The notes below the pieces were generated by a model. That model was not told the origin of the DNA. It did no database searches and saw only the letters and a list, made by a program, of their open reading frames with translations. Both the position numbers and the translations under genes were made by a program. Below, piece by piece: positions 57,517-64,000 of a stretch of 64,000 nucleotides of DNA. The first letter of the stretch is position 1. The number at the start of each line of letters is the position of its first letter. The stretch comes from Andalucia godoyi (Eukaryota > Discoba > Jakobea > Jakobida > Andaluciidae). The DNA lies in the NCBI GenBank assembly GCA_009859145.1, contig VRVR01000030.1:239097-303096 (forward strand). The letters are read 5' to 3'.

Positions 57517-60513
57517 CTATCGATTTGATAAGCTCGTTCGCGGTCTTGATAGTTTTTCTGCATTGGAAATTTGCAACTCTGCGACATTAGCCTCCAGTGC
57601 CTTGTTGCGAGACCGGAGCTGATCGATCAGCGACGACACGGGGTTTTCATGTCGGGGCCGACTTGATTGTTGAGATACAATCGGGCGACGTGCGGGTGTC
57701 AAGGACACTGTCGATGGTTGTAAAGGTTCCTGAAGTCTTGAAGTTTTGATGAACACTCGGTTGCCCGAGGAGCTCTTGCCCCTTCCCATAATGACCGGTT
57801 CGTGACCAGAGACGAAGGGATTGGAGTATCCGTACTCTTCCTCGAAAAGCGGCGCGTTCAGATGGTACTGACGGTCGTTGCGCTTCACAGACGACGACGG
57901 TGACCCGACGGCTGCTTTTGCAGACTTCTGGCGCCTCTTGTTTCGTGACGATGCAGCCACCATCAACCCGTCTGGAGAGTCGTCTTCCATGTTCGCTGTC
58001 AAAGAAGAAGACAACGGAACAGCCAACAACCGTCCAGAAGAAGAGGAAGGTCGAAACTTAGAATGAGCGGACTGGGGGCGACCTGAACTTCGAGGACGAG
58101 CTGACGGAGAGGTCTGACGTGCGTCCTCCTCCTGCTCACCCTCCCCTTTCTCGAGGGGCTTCGCCGCGGCTTTCGCTTGTGCAATTTTGTTGAGATTCAC
58201 GTCGAAGTCCTGCCCCCAGTCTTCTGCAATGATGTCATCGAACTCATCATCCAGAACAAAATTGTCATCGCCTCGAGCGCTGTCATCCGCATGAGAATCC
58301 GGAGACCTTGAAACTGCCTCCATGGAGGCAGGAAGGAGAGTAGCAGCATCTGAGGCTTCCGAAACATCCTCTGCAGACCCCACAGAGGACAGCGATGCAG
58401 CAGAGTTGGACGACTGCGGACGTCTTGATTCTCCAGCGTTGGCGGAGTCCGCGCTGAATTCATCTTCTTCGGAAACAAACAATCCTCCACGACTCAGCAA
58501 CCTCTTCCTTCCTTCCGAGACTGACGCAGATTCTCCTCTTGACGGCACCCGTTGATCCTCTTTCAAAAACTCTCGCTGCTCTCCTGATCTGTTCAATCGG
58601 GAGACCGAATTCGGTCTCCAAGCTGCACGGACAGACGACCTGTGCTCCAACACCACATTTTCCTGGAAGCTGTCTCCCGGAGATCTATGAGACGACGGGC
58701 CATCGCCGGAAAGAATCTTGCGATGTTCCAAGTCCAAAGCCTCCGGAGGAGGGCGCTGGCGAGACGGGGGACGCGAGAACACTTTCCCCGCTTCCGCGGC
58801 CAACCCGGTTGTTTTTGCCGCCGAAGCCGTTGCAGTGCCGATGCGCAGCGGGTCTGAAGGTGCGTCATTGCTGGAAGACACTGATCGGGCATGCGCACTG
58901 GCCACCCGTCTCTCCTTGTTCTTACCATGCGACGCAGCGGATACGTTTTCTGGCTTTGCGGCATTGCCAAAGGTAACAGTCGTGTCAACCACGCGAAGAT
59001 GCCGTGGAAATACGGAAAAGACCTGGATGCGGACAGTATGACCATAAAGGTCCTCCGGAGAGTCCACCCATCCAAAATCGTTGACGCAATCCATGATGGA
59101 CCGATCAGGTTCTGAGAAAATAATCTCGCTCCTTGCGTTCACGCGAACGTTTCGATACACATATGTTGCATGGCGAGAGTCTGTGACGTCTGTGACGTGA
59201 ACATCGAATTTCCAATCCTCCACAGACGTGGAGTGGCGTATTTTGACATAAAGGAAGTAGAACTCCCTCTTTGTTCGGTGCGCAACGTCAGAGTCTGCAT
59301 CCGATGATTTTTCAGAGTTTGTTTTTCGAGAGGAGGAGGCAATGGATGCCGAGGACGATTGCGGCCGCGCAGACGACAGGAATCGCGATTCTGCATCTTC
59401 AAGACCAGATGGTGGTGATCCATTGTTTTGCTGCGCACCTAATGAGGACGCAACAATAGATCTGCGCTTGCGATCGGCGTCCTCCGCCAACGTCGACCGT
59501 CTCTTCGTCGGGTACAGGGACGAATGATCGTCCACAGTGGATTTGTTCTTCTCTTCCACGTACCCGTCCATAGAGGTCCAATCCCGGGTGTCCACAGGTC
59601 TGGTATCCATGGCGGGCGTTGGACCAGCGGTATGCAGCGCTGCAAAGGGCGGGACGAAGTGTCCAGAAGGCACAACACCTGATGCAGTAAGGAGATTTCC
59701 CGAAGAACTGAAAGGGCTTGCAGTGCCGCCGCCAAGCGTAGACGGGAGTTCTGCGGGGCCGCCGGATGAAGCCAGCGACTTTGTTGCCGACATTGCCGCG
59801 CGGAATGCAGCCATTGAGGCGGAAGGCTTCCTTTGCAATCCCCCTAGATGGGATTGTGGCTGATTGAACAACTGCGGCATCAAACTCCCCGAATCCGAGT
59901 CCACGGAATGGAAATTCGGCGGAGGAAGCGCCGACGGATTTGAGCTCGACAGCATGGAGTCCCACATCGCAGACTCGACATATCCTGTTCTTGACTGCAC
60001 ATCATGCTCAATCCCTTGCCACGCAGATGTCTCCATGTCCTGCATCAAGTCTCGAATTCGCTTTCCGCCCACAGAAGAAGCCGGTCTCGCCGCCGGGGCA
60101 TCCATAGTCGCCGATGGCGGTCGTGACGAAATCTTCAATCGCAGTTGCTCTGAACTCGAAGCAGTATCCGGCCGGTTCGCCCTTCGAACGCGGGTTGGAG
60201 AAAAATTGCGAACCCCGACCGGCTGCAGCATCTCGTCCATTTCTTCCGTCTCAATGTCGTCTGTGATTTCCACGGGCTTTGCAATGGACGTCTCCGTCAC
60301 GGTCGCGGTTTCCTCAACTTTTTGGACCCTTTCGGCGTCAAGAATGTTTCGTGCAACCGCAGTATCGCCTTTAACAGAATCCGCATAGCGATGGCGCGGA
60401 GTCTTGCCCTTGACAAAAATCGGGAACGGGACCAGTGGATCAAAGAATGCGTCCATTGTCCTTTCCCGCTCCTCCAAGGTCCTCAGGGCTTGCTCTATCT
60501 TTGTGAGGCTCAT
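57517..60513 (-). CDS. Large hypothetical protein with one ordered central domain
   Basis: A 998-residue, mostly disordered protein rich in Ser, Pro, Arg and Ala. ATG 60513 (MSLTKIEQALRTLEERERTM) is used; the codons before it begin with a non-ATG triplet. A short N-terminal helix has coiled-coil character. The one ordered block (about 425-545) has REFYFLYVKIRHSTSVEDWK, FDVHVTDVTDSRHATYVYRN and LYGHTVRIQVFSVFPRHLRV, alternating strands like a C2-type beta sandwich. The last approximately 30 residues form a coiled coil (VSSLIDQLRSRNKALEANVAE, shortened here). No catalytic residues are seen. It may be a cytoskeletal or ciliary protein; I cannot name the family. The spacer 57287-57516 holds no gene. 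Confidence 0.7.
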   Translation of the reverse strand: MSLTKIEQALRTLEERERTMDAFFDPLVPFPIFVKGKTPRHRYADSVKGDTAVARNILDAERVQKVEETATVTETSIAKPVEITDDIETEEMDEMLQPVGVRNFSPTRVRRANRPDTASSSEQLRLKISSRPPSATMDAPAARPASSVGGKRIRDLMQDMETSAWQGIEHDVQSRTGYVESAMWDSMLSSSNPSALPPPNFHSVDSDSGSLMPQLFNQPQSHLGGLQRKPSASMAAFRAAMSATKSLASSGGPAELPSTLGGGTASPFSSSGNLLTASGVVPSGHFVPPFAALHTAGPTPAMDTRPVDTRDWTSMDGYVEEKNKSTVDDHSSLYPTKRRSTLAEDADRKRRSIVASSLGAQQNNGSPPSGLEDAESRFLSSARPQSSSASIASSSRKTNSEKSSDADSDVAHRTKREFYFLYVKIRHSTSVEDWKFDVHVTDVTDSRHATYVYRNVRVNARSEIIFSEPDRSIMDCVNDFGWVDSPEDLYGHTVRIQVFSVFPRHLRVVDTTVTFGNAAKPENVSAASHGKNKERRVASAHARSVSSSNDAPSDPLRIGTATASAAKTTGLAAEAGKVFSRPPSRQRPPPEALDLEHRKILSGDGPSSHRSPGDSFQENVVLEHRSSVRAAWRPNSVSRLNRSGEQREFLKEDQRVPSRGESASVSEGRKRLLSRGGLFVSEEDEFSADSANAGESRRPQSSNSAASLSSVGSAEDVSEASDAATLLPASMEAVSRSPDSHADDSARGDDNFVLDDEFDDIIAEDWGQDFDVNLNKIAQAKAAAKPLEKGEGEQEEDARQTSPSARPRSSGRPQSAHSKFRPSSSSGRLLAVPLSSSLTANMEDDSPDGLMVAASSRNKRRQKSAKAAVGSPSSSVKRNDRQYHLNAPLFEEEYGYSNPFVSGHEPVIMGRGKSSSGNRVFIKTSRLQEPLQPSTVSLTPARRPIVSQQSSRPRHENPVSSLIDQLRSRNKALEANVAELQISNAEKLSRPRTSLSNR

Positions 60514-61165
60514 GCTCACGTGTGCGTGGTATGTCGTCAATCACTACGCTGCGGCTGATCTAGTCAACGACACGAAGAACCTGAAAGTCCGTTCGTCTTT
60601 TGTATTTACTTTTTCTGCTCCCTTGTCAGAACGGCCCTTTCTGCTCCGGCCCAGTTTTTTTATAATTACGACGTTCTATTCCCATCCGACGAATAGGACC
60701 GGACCCCCCCCCCCCCCCCGGAAAAGCCAGTAAGATCATAATTGCCTACAGCAGGCGTTATCCCGGTGGTGCTTGCGAGGAGGGTTTCTACTTTTTTAAA
60801 ATCACAGTAGCAGATTTTAATTTTTTTTTGTGAGAGTTTGCGAAATCACGAATTGAAAAAATGATGATAAAATAACAAAAGAAATCGACAATCGGAATGG
60901 AGAAACTAAATATTTAAATTTAAATTAAAAAAAAAAAAAACAAGGAAAAAAGAATCATTTAATAATAAGAAGCAACAAGAAATGAAAAAATTAGCACAAA
61001 GCAGCTGTGTTTACAAGAACACAGGCGAACCCTACTTCTTTTGCAGCACAGATTGCAGAACCAGTTTTTTTGAGACAGGCGTGCGGCAGAAATCGAGCTT
61101 CCTCACAAGAAAGCACCACCACGATTACCCCACCCCCCCAAAAAAAAACAAAAAAACTGCACTCC
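60514..61165. other. A/T-rich spacer with poly-C run
   Basis: About 650 bases without a supported gene between the large hypothetical gene and the AANAT-like gene (both minus). A run of 16 C bases lies at 60704-60719, bounded by GGA and GGAAAA. The rest is A/T-rich (60780-60975). Confidence 0.6.
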
Positions 61166-61801
61166 TTACGCAGCCAAAGACAGGGAGGCTTTCGGGAGCT
61201 GGAAGGTCATTTCGAACCACGGACGCTGGCCCATATCGACGGCGGCCTGTCCAATGATCCGAAAGCCATGCTTCTCGTACATCTTGATGACTTTATCGTG
61301 TGCCAGGAGCGCGACTTCCTGGATTCCCGAAAGTCTCGGGACCTTGTATGCGAGGTATGCTTTGAGCAACCACGCTCCGATTCCTTTTCCACGCAGCTCG
61401 GCTCTGACGGCAACCGAGTGGATGCAGAGTCTGCGTCCACCCTCGTCATGAGACTTCATGACATCCGACGTGATGCACGAAGCAGCCGAGCGAGAAGACG
61501 AGATGAACGCAACGATACGCTTGGAGCGCACGTCACGAGCCACTAGGAAATGATCTGGACAGCGCAGAATACGGTCCAAAAACACATGCTCCTGAGTGGC
61601 CTCGTCCGCGGAAAAGGACTCGCGCTCGATCTGAACAATATCGTCCAGATCTTTCAAGGTCACAGGGTTAAAGTCAAGGAAGAGGCCAATGGGTCCTTCG
61701 AAAGGCACTGGGACAGTGACTGGGACCGGGACAGAAGGCGCAAGAAGAAAGTTCTGTCCAACGACATTGGGGAGAGCAACACAGAGATCTGCGGCGACCA
61801 T
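61166..61801 (-). CDS. GNAT-family arylalkylamine N-acetyltransferase-like enzyme
   Basis: A 211-residue acetyl-CoA-dependent N-acetyltransferase resembling AANAT (serotonin/polyamine N-acetyltransferase). The fold is seen in FNPVTLKDLDDIVQIERESF, the acetyl-CoA site IHSVAVRAELRGKGIGAWLL (R-x-x-G-x-G/A), ALLAHDKVIKMYEKHGFRII and the C-terminal RPWFEMTFQL. The GIGAWLLKAYL helix and the late WxEM are typical of AANAT and yeast Paa1. A hydrophobic Val/Pro-rich segment (about 15-35) precedes the domain. ATG 61801 is the first Met in the frame. Confidence 0.85.
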   Translation of the reverse strand: MVAADLCVALPNVVGQNFLLAPSVPVPVTVPVPFEGPIGLFLDFNPVTLKDLDDIVQIERESFSADEATQEHVFLDRILRCPDHFLVARDVRSKRIVAFISSSRSAASCITSDVMKSHDEGGRRLCIHSVAVRAELRGKGIGAWLLKAYLAYKVPRLSGIQEVALLAHDKVIKMYEKHGFRIIGQAAVDMGQRPWFEMTFQLPKASLSLAA

Positions 61802-62498
61802 GGTGAATTCAGTTCAGCGGAGGTAGTAGGGGAAATAAAGGGGTTGACCATCAAGAAACGGAATGTCAAGTATGGGGACGTCAGCTTTATCTTCAGAGGT
61901 TCTTTAAAATCCAAACACTTGTAGTGGTTTTGAAGGAAAATGACGAACACGATGAGAAGCGCTTGGAATCGAGTGCACTAGGAGAACGAACCTTTGTCTT
62001 GTTTTGGGATACGAAAAAGGAGGAGAGGAAGAAGAGAGAGAAAACAGGAAAAGGAAAACGAAAAGGAAAAGGAAAAGGAAACAGGAATAAAAATAAGCGA
62101 GTGTGAGCCTTAAATACGAGTAAAATTGTCCGCTAAAAAAATAAAAAGGTGAACCTGGTTGCCGAAGTCAGTTGAGCTGGCAACTGGAAGGTAAGATTAC
62201 CGCATGTGGTAAGATTCGGGTTGCAGTGTGCTGACGTCACATGTCACACATAGTCAATGGTCACCCATCCGAAGGGAATCCTGCATCACGTGATGCTGCG
62301 GTGGCGGCCTTTCCTTTTTTGGACAGCAAGACTGCAGGAGATTCCGCTGACACCTGGAAGGGGCGGCGAAATCCCCGACCGTCGTTATCGCTCTGGTCCT
62401 GCATCGCTGTTTTCTTTTAAAGGAGGGGATGTCTAGGCGCTGGTCTCCGTTTGACAGTCTGCCCTCCCATTTTGACTTCCAAAGCAACAACAACAACA
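61802..62498. other. Divergent promoter region with CACGTG palindrome
   Basis: About 700 bases between the AANAT-like gene (minus) and the urea-transporter gene (plus). AAAGGAAAAG-type purine repeats cover about 62042-62085. A TGACGTCA octamer-like site is near 62231-62239, and the palindrome GCATCACGTGATGC lies at 62283-62296, about 200 bases upstream of the transporter. No gene is supported. Confidence 0.6.
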
Positions 62499-64000
62499 AT
62501 GCATTCAATGCCTTTCGCAAGAGAGCCCCGCATTTCCATGTCTGCCGATGATGGCGTGAACGAGACGGACGAACTGCGAGTATACGGCACATTCGGAATC
62601 CAGTCCAGCGAAAAGACGCTTGGAGAACAGCAGAACTCTGGATTTCTTCCGCCCTCGCAGACGTCTCAGAACTGGAAATCCGTTAGCGATCGAAAGACTT
62701 CCAAGGGACCAAAGAAGTCGGTCAGACAGCGGGCGTTTCTCCGGCTGCAGGATTTTGGCGGAACTGCCTCAAGACTCCAGATGACGAATGCATCTTCCTA
62801 CTTTGCATTCGTGTTTGTCGACACTGCCTTGCGAGGAATCTCTCAGGTTTTCTTCGTAAGCAACCCGCTGACAGGAATTCTGTTCGTTGCCGGTATTGCT
62901 ATTGAATCGTGGTATCTGGCGGTGGCGTGCTTGATTGGTGCCGTATCCTCCACGGTTTCTGCATACTTTTTCGAGCTGGACAAAGGATCCACGCAGTCCG
63001 GCTTATTCGGATACTCAGGGGTCCTGACTGCAATGGCAGTGGCGTTCTTTTCGTTTGGAGACAAGAGCGACCCTTTTCCGGCTCCGCAGATTTTTGTGCC
63101 GCTCGTGTTCCTCCCTGTGTTTGCAACCATCTGCACAGTGGCGTTCGGATCCTTCTTTGCTGGAAAGCTTGGAATTCCTCCTTTCACATTCCCTTTTCAA
63201 GTTGTGACCTGGACGTGGCTGCTCTTTGCGCAGGCTTCGCTGTACTTTCAGAACAATGGGAATATTCTGGCTCCTCGTTCTCCGCCGGCGTTCACTTCGA
63301 TGAGCACAGCCGCCGCGCTGACGTATGATGGTTCGGAAGTCGTTAGGTCATTCTTCACGAGCGTTTCGCAAGTATTTTTCCTCGAGAATCCATATTCGGG
63401 AGCTGTTATGCTTCTCGGGATTGCAGTATCTTCTCCCATTATGTCCGCCGCAGCGCTGGGTGGAACCGTCTTGGGGGTGCTGTTTGCAATGGGTTTGGGG
63501 ATCGCGCCGGCACCTATTTATGCGGGGCTTTGGGGTTATAATCAATGTCTTTCTGCGATTGCCATTGGTGGGCTGTTTTTCGTACCCCAAGGTACGAAGA
63601 CACTGGTGATGTACGTGCTTTGCATCTTGTTCACGACACTCATTCACGGAGCAGTTGCATCATACCTTGTGCTTTTTGCTCTTCCTGCACTAACATTCCC
63701 GTTTACCATGGCGTCTTGGATCTTTTGCCTGCTGGGTGGAGCGGCAAAGGGCATCGTGGCCGTAGAGCTTTCTGCGGTGTCTGTTCCGGAAGATCATCGC
63801 CGCCGATTCCTTCTTTCTGCATTCGTTTTCAGAACGTTCAATTCCATCAGACTTGCTCACTCTTTTGTCGGGAACCAGATTCGGAAAGAAGATCTGCGAT
63901 CCATCGAGAACGACATTGTGCCAGTTCTGACGTGCACGTGGGCAGCACACGGCTGCTTTGCAAAAATTCAAAAACTCAGAGATGTTGGCGTGGACTGCAG
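62499..64000 (+). CDS. Urea transporter (SLC14/UT family), 3' end beyond window
   Basis: A multi-pass membrane protein, open from an in-frame stop at 62418 to the window end (500 codons seen). It carries both UT signature motifs of the two inverted repeats: GIPPFTFPFQ (first LPxxTxPF-like site) and ALPALTFPFT (second). Other signatures are SNPLTGILFVAGIAIES, GSTQSGLFGYSGVLTAMAVA and AGLWGYNQCLSAIAIGGLFF, the last highly diagnostic of UT channels. Before the membrane part is a polar N-terminus of about 85 residues. ATG 62499 (MHSMPFARE) is the first in the frame; in-frame alternatives are 62508 and 62538. After the second repeat the reading continues into a cytoplasmic segment with RIRKEDLRSIENDIVP-like residues, so the protein has a C-terminal extension that is cut off. 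Confidence 0.9.
   Translation, partial: MHSMPFAREPRISMSADDGVNETDELRVYGTFGIQSSEKTLGEQQNSGFLPPSQTSQNWKSVSDRKTSKGPKKSVRQRAFLRLQDFGGTASRLQMTNASSYFAFVFVDTALRGISQVFFVSNPLTGILFVAGIAIESWYLAVACLIGAVSSTVSAYFFELDKGSTQSGLFGYSGVLTAMAVAFFSFGDKSDPFPAPQIFVPLVFLPVFATICTVAFGSFFAGKLGIPPFTFPFQVVTWTWLLFAQASLYFQNNGNILAPRSPPAFTSMSTAAALTYDGSEVVRSFFTSVSQVFFLENPYSGAVMLLGIAVSSPIMSAAALGGTVLGVLFAMGLGIAPAPIYAGLWGYNQCLSAIAIGGLFFVPQGTKTLVMYVLCILFTTLIHGAVASYLVLFALPALTFPFTMASWIFCLLGGAAKGIVAVELSAVSVPEDHRRRFLLSAFVFRTFNSIRLAHSFVGNQIRKEDLRSIENDIVPVLTCTWAAHGCFAKIQKLRDVGVDC

Overview
The window is nuclear DNA from a small-genome, gene-dense, intron-poor eukaryotic microbe. It is not bacterial or viral. Genes sit on both strands, a few hundred bases apart, with roughly balanced base composition in coding DNA and A+T- or purine-rich spacers. 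The repertoire is eukaryotic housekeeping: Arp3, Rheb, the GPI-transamidase subunit GAA1, an AP-4-type beta-adaptin, a copine, katanin p80, SPT3, SmE, pICln, a nucleolin-like protein, ethanolamine-phosphate cytidylyltransferase, MOCS3/Uba4, cytosolic GAPDH and a mitochondrial monothiol glutaredoxin. A DRC12/CCDC153-like protein, katanin p80 and a kinesin-like protein suggest a flagellated cell. A free-living flagellate protist fits; a jakobid-type excavate such as Andalucia is only a guess. One run of Ns (15516-15972) is an assembly gap. Only four introns are supported (137-175 nt, donors GTATGN, acceptors YAG); most genes are single-exon.

Layout. 1-11 kb: C-terminus of a TON2/PPP2R3C-type PP2A B'' subunit, an unknown protein, Rheb, WDR70, a carnosine-N-methyltransferase-like enzyme, SmE, a small membrane protein resembling mitochondrial outer-membrane import factors, and a beta-propeller protein that may be aladin. 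11-23 kb: a low-complexity coiled-coil protein, a nucleolin-like RNA-binding protein, the gap, an ELO elongase, DRC12, SPT3, a 3-methyladenine DNA glycosylase and a longin-like protein. 23-36 kb: a three-enzyme fusion (isochorismatase-like, AlkB-like, GST), MOCS3/Uba4, a TEX30/KANL3-type hydrolase, GAA1, Arp3, GAPDH and katanin p80. 36-47 kb: AP-4 beta, a long coiled-coil protein with one intron, a copine and PCYT2 with one intron. 47-55 kb: an Air1/2-like zinc-knuckle protein, a HIT hydrolase with one intron, a DFRP1/ZC3H15-like protein with one intron that lacks zinc fingers, glutaredoxin 5, an unknown nuclear-looking protein, a small unknown protein and pICln. 55-64 kb: a divergent kinesin-like protein that has lost its P-loop, a 998-residue unknown, an AANAT-like acetyltransferase and a urea transporter running off the end.

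Most neighbours are unrelated in function, as expected for a compact eukaryotic genome. Exceptions worth noting: the zinc-knuckle gene (47701-48954) and the DFRP1-like gene (49975-51137) flank the HIT gene and end in the same approximately 90-residue domain, so this domain has spread locally. SmE and pICln act in the same Sm-ring assembly pathway but are 46 kb apart. The most unusual proteins are the isochorismatase/AlkB/GST fusion, the fingerless DFRP1 with its added domain, and the kinesin pseudomotor. No tRNA, rRNA, transposon or CRISPR array was recognised.
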